A DNA stretch of 64,000 nt from RGIG8775 sp045612185 (GTDB lineage: Bacteria > Bacillota > Clostridia > Oscillospirales > CAG-272), in the NCBI GenBank assembly GCA_045612185.1, contig JAZKYO010000103.1, forward strand, positions 1-64,000, in the 5' to 3' direction. The notes beneath the pieces were generated by a model that saw only the letters and a list, made by a program, of their open reading frames with translations, was not told the DNA's origin and did no database searches. Positions 34,394-42,880 of this stretch are shown one piece after another; position 1 is the first letter of the stretch; the number at the start of each line of letters is the position of its first letter. The position numbers and the translations under genes are program-made.

Positions 34394-34807
34394 ATGAAAA
34401 TTTTAAGATTGATAGGAGTGTTGTTTTTTATGTCAGTAATTATTTCGTCCTGCGGCAACGTACCGCAGAACAACGCCGACACTGAGGCGAAACAAAGCTA
34501 CGTTAATATTACCGCGGACGAAGCAAAGGCGGTTATGGAAAGTGATGCCGAATACGTAATAGTCGACGCACGTACCGCCGAGGAATTTGCGGAAGGGCAT
34601 ATTCCCGGGGCAATTCTGATTCCTTATGATGAAATTACCGAAACCGCCGAGAATATTCTTACGGATAAAAATAAAACTATTCTCATATATTGCCGAAGCG
34701 GAAGGCGCAGCAAAATAGCAGCTGAGGCACTTCTTGCCCTCGGGTATACCGATATCCGAGAATTCGGCGGAATAATTGATTGGACGTATGAGATTGTAAT
34801 TCCATAA
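34394..34807 (+). CDS. Rhodanese-domain lipoprotein
   Basis: 137 residues. A lipoprotein signal ends in VIISSC (C20); after a short linker a single rhodanese domain covers residues 37-135 (VIVDARTAEEFAEGHIPGAILIP, then the active-site loop IYCRSGRRS with C100). It should be lipid-anchored outside the membrane, handling sulfur as a persulfide on C100 or acting as a redox sensor. AGGGGGA precedes the ATG. It stands alone between two terminators. Confidence 0.88.
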   Translation: MKILRLIGVLFFMSVIISSCGNVPQNNADTEAKQSYVNITADEAKAVMESDAEYVIVDARTAEEFAEGHIPGAILIPYDEITETAENILTDKNKTILIYCRSGRRSKIAAEALLALGYTDIREFGGIIDWTYEIVIP

Positions 34808-34842
34808 ACAAAAAGCACAGCTTGGCTGTGCTTTTTGTTTAT
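34804..34842. terminator. Bidirectional terminator between rhodanese and AraC genes
   Basis: Eighteen-base perfect inverted repeat (arms 34804-34821 and 34825-34842, core AAAAAGCACAGC / GCTGTGCTTTTT), overlapping the rhodanese stop codon. Confidence 0.85.
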
Positions 34843-34957
34843 CTGTTTATGGTTATCCCGATATACTTCCGATAGTAACTTCATTAAACCTTATAGTGAC
34901 GGTTACGATCTCAGCATTTCTTTGGGGGATGTTTTCTGTTATCGCGCTTGCGGGATA

Positions 34958-35731
34958 TTATATTGTATTGCTGTAACTCTCATTTTGCTTTGCGTATTCC
35001 GTCGGGGTAAGTGAAGTAATGTTTTTAAAGGCGCGGCAAAAATGATAAACGCTTGAAAAACCGCACTGCTCGGCTATTTCGCTTACGTTGTTCTGCCTTT
35101 CCGCAAGCAATTTGCAGGCTTTCTTGATACGCAGGTCAATAATAAACTGCTTCGGGGTTACACCAAAGCTTTCCTTGAAAAGCTTTCTGAAATATATCTC
35201 ACTTATGTCGGATTTTTCAGCCAGAACCTTGTTTGACAGGGAAATATCCGAGTAGTTGTTTAGTAAATAATCAACCGACCGTGAAATAATGCCGTTGCCT
35301 TGTATTGCTTTTCCGCATATGTCGTTTATAATGCCGTAAAAAACACTCATCGCCCGCGCTCTTGACGAGGTAATAATAGCGTTTTGAAGTTCTTTAAGGG
35401 CGCTTTCCAAATGAGCGTAGCTTCCTATCTCAATTTTTAATATTTTGTCGGTAAATAATTCGGTTGTATAAAAATTAATCTGAGGATATGTTCCGGATTT
35501 ATGACATTCCCACGAATAACTGCCGTTTTGCGGCAGTAAAACCGCGCTGTCAGACGTTAATTCAACTGTTTCGTCATTCATTGTAAACGTAATGTGACCT
35601 TTTGAACAAAATGAAAGGCCGTAGCACTGTCGTTTTTTCATATCGCCTACAGCACCTCGTTGATGCTCGGGAATAGTTACTCCGGTTATTTTTGAAACGG
35701 TTATGTTTTCAAGCTCTTGCAATCTCATCAC
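34958..35731 (-). CDS. AraC family transcriptional regulator
   Basis: 257 residues, with a cupin-like N-terminal half (SFCSKGHITFTMNDETVELTSDSAVLLPQNG) and a C-terminal AraC domain (SNKVLAEKSDISEIYFRKLFKE, NVSEIAEQCGFSSVYHFCRAFK, SLTPTEYAK). It is divergent from the epimerase/SDR/dehydroquinase-like trio at 35883, with a 151-base control region, and is its likely regulator. The ligand is unknown. Confidence 0.88.
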   Translation of the reverse strand: MMRLQELENITVSKITGVTIPEHQRGAVGDMKKRQCYGLSFCSKGHITFTMNDETVELTSDSAVLLPQNGSYSWECHKSGTYPQINFYTTELFTDKILKIEIGSYAHLESALKELQNAIITSSRARAMSVFYGIINDICGKAIQGNGIISRSVDYLLNNYSDISLSNKVLAEKSDISEIYFRKLFKESFGVTPKQFIIDLRIKKACKLLAERQNNVSEIAEQCGFSSVYHFCRAFKNITSLTPTEYAKQNESYSNTI

Positions 35732-35823
35732 CTCTTATAATAGATTTTATCACTTTTTCTAAAAAAGTCAAGGAATTTTCGAATTAAAACATCTAAAATG
35801 TTAAAAATATATCGTTTTTACTA

Positions 35824-35852
35824 TTGAAAAACATTCAAATAAAAACTATAAT
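35824..35852 (+). promoter_or_regulatory. Promoter of the 35883-38497 trio
   Basis: TTGAAA 35824-35829 and TATAAT 35847-35852, 17-base spacer, 30 bases before the ATG. Confidence 0.65.
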
Positions 35853-35882
35853 AAAATCAGCAAACGAAAGTGAGGTAAGTTC

Positions 35883-36887
35883 ATGAAAAAAATACTTGTT
35901 CTCGGTGGAACGGGCGCAATGGGCGTTTATCTTGTTCCCAAGCTTATTGAGCGCGGCTACGCGGTCGACGTAGCTTCACTTGATACCGTTGAATCCACTA
36001 ACCCCAACCTGCGTTATTTTACCGGCAATTGCATGAACGTTGAATACGTAGGCGAGCTTCTTAAAAATGGCTACGACGGTATCGTTGACTTTATGATATA
36101 CAATCAGGATAAGTTTGAGGAACGACATCAAATGTTCCTTGACAATACTTCTCATTACATTTATCTTTCTACTTACCGAATCTATGCAAACGAGGAGCAT
36201 CCCGTAAAAGAAACATCTCCCAGACTTCTTGACGAGTCAAAGGATAAGGACTTCCTTGCTACCGACGATTATGCGCTTTATAAAGCAAAAGGCGAGAACG
36301 TTCTTCTTAACTCCCAATATACAAACTGGACGGCTATACGCCCCGCTATTACGTATTCAAAGAGACGCTTTCAGCTCGTTACACTTGAGGCGCCATACGT
36401 GGTAGGCAGAACTCTGCACGGCAAAAAGCTCGTGCTTCCCAAGCAAGCAAAGGACGTTCAGGCTACCATGTCCTGGGCGGGTGACGTTGCTGAGATGGTT
36501 GCGCGACTTCTTTTCAATCCCAAAGCGTACAGAGAGATTTTCTCGGTTTGTACGTCGGAGCATATGACCTGGGGCGAGGTTGCGAATATCTATAAAGAGA
36601 TTATAGGACTTGAAGCGGTTTGGGTAGATATGGAGGATTTTCTTGGAATTCTTACACATAACAGCCAAAACCCCATGGGAGCAAGATATCAGCTTATTTA
36701 TGACCGCCTTTTTGACAGAATTATGGACAACTCCAAGATTCTTGAAGTAACAGGATTAAAGCAAAGCGACCTTACAACGCTTTACGAAGGACTTAAGCGT
36801 GAGCTTGCAGGCGTCGACGCTGATACTTTTGCGGAACCGAAAAATAGCCCCGTAATGGACCAATATTTGAAAGAAAGAGGTTTGTAA
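35883..36887 (+). CDS. NAD-dependent epimerase/dehydratase family protein (extended SDR)
   Basis: 334 residues. The N-terminal dinucleotide motif is LVLGGTGAMGVYLVPKL; a YxxxK-like motif occurs at YALYKAKGE near residue 135, and a substrate-binding region follows (AIRPAITYSKRRFQ). Members act on nucleotide sugars or free sugars and sugar acids through a bound NAD. It is the first gene of a trio with an SDR and a dehydroquinase-like enzyme, controlled by the divergent AraC gene, which suggests a catabolic role in converting an unusual carbohydrate. Confidence 0.8.
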   Translation: MKKILVLGGTGAMGVYLVPKLIERGYAVDVASLDTVESTNPNLRYFTGNCMNVEYVGELLKNGYDGIVDFMIYNQDKFEERHQMFLDNTSHYIYLSTYRIYANEEHPVKETSPRLLDESKDKDFLATDDYALYKAKGENVLLNSQYTNWTAIRPAITYSKRRFQLVTLEAPYVVGRTLHGKKLVLPKQAKDVQATMSWAGDVAEMVARLLFNPKAYREIFSVCTSEHMTWGEVANIYKEIIGLEAVWVDMEDFLGILTHNSQNPMGARYQLIYDRLFDRIMDNSKILEVTGLKQSDLTTLYEGLKRELAGVDADTFAEPKNSPVMDQYLKERGL

Positions 36888-36952
36888 AATAGGGCAGTAA
36901 GTCAAGAACGTATGTCTGACAATTTATAATTGAACAAACGGAGGGATAAGGA

Positions 36953-37699
36953 ATGGAATTTCAGAACAAAACTGCTGTAATAACGGGTGGCGCATCCGGC
37001 ATTGGCTTTCTCAGCGCCAAATGCCTTGCCCAAGAAGGCGCAAATGTTCTTTTGGTTGATATTAATGAAAACGCACTTGTAGAAAAAGTAGCAGAAATTA
37101 ATGCAAAAAATGTCGGCAAGGCTGAATATGCTGTGTGCGATGTAAGACAGTATGAGCAGGTTTTAGACGCCACCGATAAGGCAATAGAAAAATTCGGAAG
37201 AATTGACATATTGATAAATTGCGCTGGAGGCTGTGAAAGGCGATGTAACAACTATCAAGGCGATTGGCTTGATATGCCGGCGGAAATTTTCGATTGGGGT
37301 GTTGATGTAAATCTCAAGGGACCTTACTATTTTTCGCAAGCTGTTATGCGCCAAATGGTTAAGCAAAAAAGCGGTGTTATAATTTATTTGGGCTCGATCT
37401 GCGGAGAAGAAGCTGCGCTTTCTATGGCGTATTCGGTTTCCAAAGCGGGGCTTATGAACGCATTAACCAAATCGGTTGCAATATATGGTGCTCCACATAA
37501 CGTAAGAGCTGTATGTGTAAGTCCGGGACCGGTACTTACGCGTGAGGCTATGGGTAAATTAAAAACGCTTGTTGGTAGAGCTGCTGAGGTGCAGGAGGTA
37601 GTTGACTTTATTTTGTATCTCGCATCTGACAAGGCAGCGTTTATTACAGGTAGCAATCATTTTATTGACGGTGGAAGAATCGCCATGACGAGAGGATAA
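36953..37699 (+). CDS. SDR family oxidoreductase
   Basis: 248-residue classical SDR: TGGASGIG (11-18), D36 in VLLVDIN favouring NAD over NADP, NCAGG at 89-93, catalytic S148, Y160 and K164 (YSVSK), and a C-terminal ITGSNHFIDGG. A strong GGAGGGATAAGGA ribosome site precedes the ATG. Second gene of the trio; probably oxidises a hydroxyl of the same substrate handled by its neighbours. Confidence 0.85.
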   Translation: MEFQNKTAVITGGASGIGFLSAKCLAQEGANVLLVDINENALVEKVAEINAKNVGKAEYAVCDVRQYEQVLDATDKAIEKFGRIDILINCAGGCERRCNNYQGDWLDMPAEIFDWGVDVNLKGPYYFSQAVMRQMVKQKSGVIIYLGSICGEEAALSMAYSVSKAGLMNALTKSVAIYGAPHNVRAVCVSPGPVLTREAMGKLKTLVGRAAEVQEVVDFILYLASDKAAFITGSNHFIDGGRIAMTRG

Positions 37700-37729
37700 A
37701 ATATTTTTAATAAAAAGGATAAAATACAT

Positions 37730-38497
37730 ATGATTAAACCTACGTTTCTTACCTATCAAAAACCGTTGCTTTGCGCTATGGTGCAGGACACAACACCGGA
37801 CGAAATGATTTGTACCATAATGAACTCGCAGTATGACGGCGCAGAGGCGTTTGGCATACAGCTTGAAAATCTTTTGCCCGAATACAGAACTCTTGACCAT
37901 CTTAAAAAGATATTTTCATATTGCAGAAATAAGCCTATATACTTAACAAGCTATCGAAGTCACAGTAACAAGGGCTTAACCGACGACGAGCGCGTTGAGT
38001 TTCTTTTGCTCGGTCTTAAAGCGGGCGGTACACTTTGTGACGTAGAAGGCGATCTCTATCATAGGGAGCCCAATGAGCTTACGTTTGACTCTGAAGCGGT
38101 GGCAAAGCAAGAGGCGCTTATCAAAAAGATACACGAAATGGGCGGAGAGGTTCTTATGTCTACCCATATTCACGATTATTTTGATGAAGAAAAAACTTTA
38201 AAGATTGCCCTTGAACAGAAAAAACGCGGCGCAGACGTGGTCAAGATAGTAAACTTTTCACGTACCGAGGAAGAGCAGATTGCCAATATTAATACTATTT
38301 ACCGACTTAAGAAAGAGCTTGACGGCACTCCGTTCTTGTATCTTGTCAACGGTGCTGAAAGCCGCTTGATTCGTCAGTTTGGCGCAAGACTCGGCGTTTG
38401 TATGTACCTTTGCGTACAGAACTATATTTCGGTTTCTTCAAAAGAACAGCCTCTCCTGCGCTCTATGAAGATAGCAAGAGACGCTTTGATGGAATAA
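37730..38497 (+). CDS. Type I 3-dehydroquinate dehydratase-like enzyme
   Basis: 255 residues, TIM barrel of the class I (Schiff-base) family. The diagnostic residues are present: R76 in TSYRS, E106 in CDVEGD, H148 in STHIHDYF, and the Schiff-base lysine K172 in ADVVKIVNF. The enzyme dehydrates 3-dehydroquinate to 3-dehydroshikimate. Here it is not among aromatic biosynthesis genes but in a trio with two NAD enzymes under an AraC regulator, pointing to a catabolic dehydratase (quinate-like compounds or a keto-sugar acid) or to a mis-assigned lyase. Because the catalytic set is complete, loss of activity is unlikely. Confidence 0.75.
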   Translation: MIKPTFLTYQKPLLCAMVQDTTPDEMICTIMNSQYDGAEAFGIQLENLLPEYRTLDHLKKIFSYCRNKPIYLTSYRSHSNKGLTDDERVEFLLLGLKAGGTLCDVEGDLYHREPNELTFDSEAVAKQEALIKKIHEMGGEVLMSTHIHDYFDEEKTLKIALEQKKRGADVVKIVNFSRTEEEQIANINTIYRLKKELDGTPFLYLVNGAESRLIRQFGARLGVCMYLCVQNYISVSSKEQPLLRSMKIARDALME

Positions 38498-38530
38498 AAA
38501 AGAAAGGCGAACTTAGTTCGCCTTTCTTTT
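38498..38530. terminator. Terminator after the dehydroquinase-like gene, touching the convergent gene
   Basis: Fifteen-base stem AAAAGAAAGGCGAAC / GTTCGCCTTTCTTTT with a TTA loop. Its right end reaches the last codon of the convergent glycosidase gene (38529). Confidence 0.85.
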
Positions 38531-40022
38531 ATCTTTCGGTGATATTCCAACCTTTTGCTCCGAAAACGTCTCCGTTTTTGTCGTAAGTGATATCGTATTT
38601 TTTTCCTTGGAAGGTCAGATTCTCGAGCTTGAGATAATTCCAATCTGCGGGAATGTGCGGACGGAGAATTGGTTTTCCGTTCTCTTCGTCAACACCAACT
38701 AAGCCGCGGATAACGATATCGCAGAACGTGGAGTGGTTGTAGTCTTTGCCACGGTCCTTTCCGCCTTTTCCGGGGACATATTTGTCGCTATAAAGCCATT
38801 CGCGCGTTTCCCACACAAGTCGGTCCGGATGCATCATTTCATCAATCCAATTTACGTCAACACCGTCCTCACGTATCATATGGTGCATCTTGGCATATTG
38901 AGATAAAAGCATTGTAAAGTCTTCATTACTCATTACTTCGTTTCCGTATTTATTCATTGCGTTGATGCAGGCATCAAGTGTTTGAGACGTTGCGAAAGGC
39001 CAGATATAACCGTTCCAAAGACATTCGTGATTTGCTTTGTACAAATATCTTGGATTGCTTCTGTCAGCGGTCGAAAGACCGGTGTTGGAGAGAAACACCT
39101 CCTTGTTCGTGAGAAGAGGGAACATCTTTAAAGCCTTTTTCTTGTCACCAAGTCCGAAAATAAACGGAATGTAGCCGATAAGTTCGCGGGCATTCTGATC
39201 GGGAACAATGTCCTTATATGAATGAACGGTTTCTATATCGTCAGCGTGGATGGCTTTGTAAAACTCTCCGTCCCAAAGGCGTTCCTCAATAAGCGTTCGT
39301 AGCTTTTCGGCTTTGCTCGCATAACCTTGGGATTTTTCATTAAATCCAAGCGTTTTTGCAAGCTCGGCAAGAACAAGTGCCGCGCTGTACATATAAGAGT
39401 TTAACGTAGGACGGATACCGGGTTGTCTTGCTCCGTTTTCGGGATGACCGCTTATAGAATACTCCATGGCGTCAAAATTGTCGATAGACCAATATAATCC
39501 CTCTTTGGTTAACTGCTTCTTTTCATTTTCCCACCCATGATAATACCATTCAAGTAAATCGAAATTATCAAGCATAAAGGTAAAGTCTCCGCGTAAACGG
39601 CAATACTCGTAAAGTGCCGTTACAAGCCAGGAGCTGTATTGGAAAACACGTTTGTTTCCGTTTTCAAGAAAGTGAAGAACGTAATCTTCTATATATTCGT
39701 TGCCGTTAGACAACCAGCGAGCTTCGGAAATATGGTGACCGATAGCCGCTACAATAGTGTTGTGCTGTCCCGCCCACGGAACTTGTTCGAGAAATTCCGA
39801 GAAAACGTATTTTCCGTTTTCAAGCTTTTTTATATGCTTCCTTAACGTCCAAAATCTGAAATAATATGTTTCCTCAATATCTTTATCGGGGCAATGCAGA
39901 AAAGGTATTTGTTCGGAAAGAAAATCATAAGCCTTTTCGTTGCCTATCTGCGGTGTAAAATTATTAAAATCATTAGCGTTGAATTTATCAACGTATTTTT
40001 TGAGTAGCTCTTTTCCGTTCAT
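38529..40022 (-). CDS. (alpha/alpha)6-barrel glycosidase, MGH1/GH63-like
   Basis: 497 residues from ATG 40022; the frame extends upstream to a TTG at 40079 that overlaps the SdpI-like stop, so the start is not certain (the best GGAG is 14 bases from the ATG). Helical repeats include VPWAGQHNTIVAAIGHHISEARWL, VFQYSSWLVTALYEYCRLRGD and GYIWPFATSQTLDACINAM, with acidic residues in tryptophan-rich loops. The C-terminus is a small beta domain. This matches MGH1-like/GH63-type glycosidases of gut Firmicutes, whose substrates vary. It is cytoplasmic and sits convergent to the dehydroquinase-like trio. Confidence 0.6.
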   Translation of the reverse strand: MNGKELLKKYVDKFNANDFNNFTPQIGNEKAYDFLSEQIPFLHCPDKDIEETYYFRFWTLRKHIKKLENGKYVFSEFLEQVPWAGQHNTIVAAIGHHISEARWLSNGNEYIEDYVLHFLENGNKRVFQYSSWLVTALYEYCRLRGDFTFMLDNFDLLEWYYHGWENEKKQLTKEGLYWSIDNFDAMEYSISGHPENGARQPGIRPTLNSYMYSAALVLAELAKTLGFNEKSQGYASKAEKLRTLIEERLWDGEFYKAIHADDIETVHSYKDIVPDQNARELIGYIPFIFGLGDKKKALKMFPLLTNKEVFLSNTGLSTADRSNPRYLYKANHECLWNGYIWPFATSQTLDACINAMNKYGNEVMSNEDFTMLLSQYAKMHHMIREDGVDVNWIDEMMHPDRLVWETREWLYSDKYVPGKGGKDRGKDYNHSTFCDIVIRGLVGVDEENGKPILRPHIPADWNYLKLENLTFQGKKYDITYDKNGDVFGAKGWNITER

Positions 40023-40075
40023 ATATTCATTAAAATCTCCGTTTTTCTTTATGATACCATACTTCGTATTAGAAA

Positions 40076-41176
40076 TCAATTACATTTTTCGATTATCTTA
40101 TTGTAAATATCGACAGTGGCAGAATCGTCAATTCCGTTTATTACCACAATTTTTTCATTTACCGTAAGAACTATGCAGGAATCGCACTGTGTATAAGAAT
40201 ATCTTGTGTATTTTCCAAATTCATTGTTGCTAAACGAGCCCATGCGCAAGTGCGGTGAGCCGAATCCGAATACTCTTGTGCCGGGGCTGTCTGTTTCGCG
40301 GTATTCTATTGAGGTAATCTCAGTATATTTTAGCGTAATATCGTCATAAAAGTCAGCCTTAACCGTAAAAGCATCGTCATCATAAACATACTCTATATCA
40401 CCCGTAAAGCACAGGATCAAACAAAAGGCTACGGTTACAAGCACCAAAATAACGGTAATTACAAGTGCCAAAATGCTTTTATTCTTAGTATGGTTTCTCA
40501 GTTCTTCAAGAGTAGCCCTACCATCGTTCAACTGCTTTTTAAAATAAACGTATGAATATACCGTAGGAATAATAACCATAAGCAAAACGATGGGAACAAG
40601 AGCGATAAAAGCAATTTCAATCGGGAAAAGAGATAAAAACAAGATTACTATTCCGCCTATAAACCACAGCTTGCCGCCAAGACGGTGAGTGGCGTTCCAA
40701 TTTTCCTCGTTTGCAAGAGTCCACTTGATTTTTATTCCCATGGTGCTGTTTTGCTTGCATTTTGGCATATAGTTTCCTATAACCATAAACAGAATCCCTA
40801 TAAATGCCATTGTCAAAAGTCCTACGTTGAACTTAACACCAAAAATCCCGGAGTAGAGAACTGTGCTTACATATATAGACGTAAGAGGCATTATCCAAAA
40901 TATTATGCCGAAAACCTTTGGATTCTGATCTTTGTTCTTTTTGTCCAATGATGTTATTAACATGCACAGCCAATGGAAAGCCAATAAAAATACAGGAAGC
41001 CCGAAAACCGCAAAATATTTACTGCCAAATCCGTCTGCTTCACCCGAAATACCGTAGTGAACAGCCATAAGCTCAGGTAATTTGTTCCAAAAAACAAGTC
41101 CTAAAATAATGGGACAAAGAATCGCTACTGATGAAATAATCAGTTTTTTGATATTGGTTTTAAAAAAGTTTTTCAT
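40076..41176 (-). CDS. SdpI-like DUF1648 membrane protein
   Basis: 366 residues from ATG 41176, which follows AAAGGAG; upstream in-frame starts lack one. N-terminal DUF1648 helix pair (LVFWNKLPELMAVHYGISGEADGF), then the SdpI-type helices with NYMPKCKQNSTMGIKIKWTL and NWNATHRLGGKLWF, then a PH-like C-terminal part. In B. subtilis SdpI protects from the SdpC toxin and recruits the SdpR repressor. The ATG overlaps the stop of the ArsR-type gene, reproducing the sdpR-sdpI pairing. No SdpC-like toxin is visible nearby. Confidence 0.82.
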   Translation of the reverse strand: MKNFFKTNIKKLIISSVAILCPIILGLVFWNKLPELMAVHYGISGEADGFGSKYFAVFGLPVFLLAFHWLCMLITSLDKKNKDQNPKVFGIIFWIMPLTSIYVSTVLYSGIFGVKFNVGLLTMAFIGILFMVIGNYMPKCKQNSTMGIKIKWTLANEENWNATHRLGGKLWFIGGIVILFLSLFPIEIAFIALVPIVLLMVIIPTVYSYVYFKKQLNDGRATLEELRNHTKNKSILALVITVILVLVTVAFCLILCFTGDIEYVYDDDAFTVKADFYDDITLKYTEITSIEYRETDSPGTRVFGFGSPHLRMGSFSNNEFGKYTRYSYTQCDSCIVLTVNEKIVVINGIDDSATVDIYNKIIEKCN

Positions 41177-41442
41177 TGATTTTCTCCTTTCAGTGCGGAA
41201 ATCCATAATAAAATTTCTTCAAGAACAGAGGCATTCAGCTCGTAAAAAATAAATTTACCCTCTCGCGTGTCGCGGATAAGGTCTGCCTCTTTAAGCACAG
41301 ATAAATGTCTTGATATTGCCGCCGCGGTAATTTTGAATTTTTCGGTTATTTCACCTGCTGACATTCGCCCTTCTTTTAGCATATTAAGTATGTCGCGTCT
41401 TACAGGGTCGGCTAACGCTCTCATTGTTCGTTGTAATCCCAT
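41173..41442 (-). CDS. ArsR-family (SdpR-like) transcriptional repressor
   Basis: 89-residue winged helix: ALADPVRRDILNMLKEG, SAGEITEKFKITAAAISRHLSVLKEADLI (recognition helix), then RDTREGKFIFYELN. Metal-binding cysteines of ArsR are missing, as in SdpR. It overlaps the SdpI-like gene by four bases (ATGA), so the pair is co-translated; probably an autorepressor released by the membrane protein. Confidence 0.88.
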   Translation of the reverse strand: MGLQRTMRALADPVRRDILNMLKEGRMSAGEITEKFKITAAAISRHLSVLKEADLIRDTREGKFIFYELNASVLEEILLWISALKGENQ

Positions 41443-41640
41443 GTACTCACCTCGATTAACATTTAACTTAATTGTTAATTGTATTATATATTATTTTTAT
41501 CCGAATGTCAATAGGGGAGAGCGTCGGACATATTATTTTAACGCATTGTTCAATGTGCGTTCATAAAATGATGTTATACTTTAAAAAAGTTATTAACCTA
41601 TCCGCTCTTTGCTTTTTATTTTCTAATAAGGAATGGTATT

Positions 41641-42786
41641 ATGAAAATCTTAATTACTTCCGATTTGTATACAACCGCCACAAACGGTGTTGTTACTTCC
41701 ATAAAAAATTTGTGTGAAGAACTGATCAAAAAGGGACACGACGTGCGTATTCTTACCCTTTCTGAAACTTCGCACAGCAGAAAAGAAGGCATCATTTATT
41801 ATATTCGTTCTATGCCTCTTCCGGTTTATCCTAATGTGAGAATGCCGCTTACATACCGACATAATCTTATCAAGGAGCTTGTAGAATGGCAGCCCGATGT
41901 TATTCACAGCCAGTGTGAATTTTTCAGCCTTGAATTTGCCAAGTATATCGCGAGAAAGACTGATGCCCCCATCGTTCACACTTATCACACTCTCTACGAG
42001 CAGTATTTTGCGTATATTATGCCTGTTCGTAGCTTCGGAGATTATGTTGTTCGCGTTCAGTCCAGACGCAGATTGAGAAGAGTAAAAACTATCATTGCGC
42101 CTACCCATAAAGTTGAGCAAACCTTGCGTGGTTACGGAATAAAGAATAATATTTCTGTTATTCCCAGCGGTATTTCGCTTGATCAGCATAAAGAACATAT
42201 CAGCGCGGAAGAACGCGCACAAAAACGTGATGAGCTTGGAATATCTGAAGATAAGCTGTTGCTTGTTAATCTTGGTCGCCTCGGTACAGAAAAGAATATC
42301 GATGAGCTCATAAGCTTTTATGCTCGTGCGCTTGAGAAGCGAGAGGATATCATGTTTATGATTGTCGGAGGCGGCCCCGCAAAAGAATCACTTGAGGAAT
42401 TGGCAAAAAAGCTTGGTGTAGCCGACAAAGTGATATTTACCGGTATGGTTGAGCCTACTGAAGTGCATAAGTATTATCAGCTCGGTGACTTATTTGTCAG
42501 TGCGTCCACCAGTGAAACCCAGGGACTTACCTACGTAGAGGCAGCAGCAAGCGGATTGCCCTTGCTTTGCCGTGATGACCCTTGTCTTGAGGGGGTTATT
42601 TATCAGGGCGAAAATGGCTACAAATATACAAACGAAACTGAATTTATCGAGTATCTTGATAAGATAGCTGACGATAAAGAATGGCGTAATGGCGCCGGAG
42701 AACGAAGCCGAGAAATTGCCGAACAGTTCGATAAAGCTCACTTTGGAGATGCGGTTGAGAGTGTATATAAAGCTTTAGTTAAATGA
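41641..42786 (+). CDS. Glycosyltransferase family 4 protein (glycolipid synthase-like)
   Basis: 381 residues with the GT-B fold. N-terminal TTATNGVVTSIKNLCEELIKKGHDV, then VHTYHTLYEQYFAYI, the donor-site motif NLGRLGTEKNIDELI, and the E-x7-E region SETQGLTYVEAAASGLP. This resembles Firmicute diacylglycerol glucosyltransferases that make membrane glycolipids from UDP-glucose. No membrane helix; it should sit on the inner membrane face. Single gene with a terminator right after it. Confidence 0.85.
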   Translation: MKILITSDLYTTATNGVVTSIKNLCEELIKKGHDVRILTLSETSHSRKEGIIYYIRSMPLPVYPNVRMPLTYRHNLIKELVEWQPDVIHSQCEFFSLEFAKYIARKTDAPIVHTYHTLYEQYFAYIMPVRSFGDYVVRVQSRRRLRRVKTIIAPTHKVEQTLRGYGIKNNISVIPSGISLDQHKEHISAEERAQKRDELGISEDKLLLVNLGRLGTEKNIDELISFYARALEKREDIMFMIVGGGPAKESLEELAKKLGVADKVIFTGMVEPTEVHKYYQLGDLFVSASTSETQGLTYVEAAASGLPLLCRDDPCLEGVIYQGENGYKYTNETEFIEYLDKIADDKEWRNGAGERSREIAEQFDKAHFGDAVESVYKALVK

Positions 42787-42788
42787 AT

Positions 42789-42823
42789 AAAAAGCGCAAT
42801 GAGGTGTATCATTGCGCTTTTTC
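42789..42823 (+). terminator. Intrinsic terminator after the GT4 gene
   Basis: Fourteen-base stem AAAAAGCGCAATGA / TCATTGCGCTTTTT with a GGTGTA loop. Confidence 0.85.
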
Positions 42824-42833
42824 GTTTTTTTAC

Positions 42834-42862
42834 TTGCTAATTATCGCTTTTTGTGCTATAAT
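42834..42862 (+). promoter_or_regulatory. Promoter of the ICMT-like gene
   Basis: TTGCTA 42834-42839 and TATAAT 42857-42862, 17-base spacer, 19 bases before the ATG at 42881; GGGAGG lies in front of the start. Confidence 0.6.
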
Positions 42863-42880
42863 TAAAAGGGAGGTGTTAAG

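Noticed and set aside
34804..34842. Long inverted repeat considered as a mobile-element end
   Set aside because: It has the A-tract, GC stem and T-tract of a bidirectional terminator between convergent genes and no transposase nearby.
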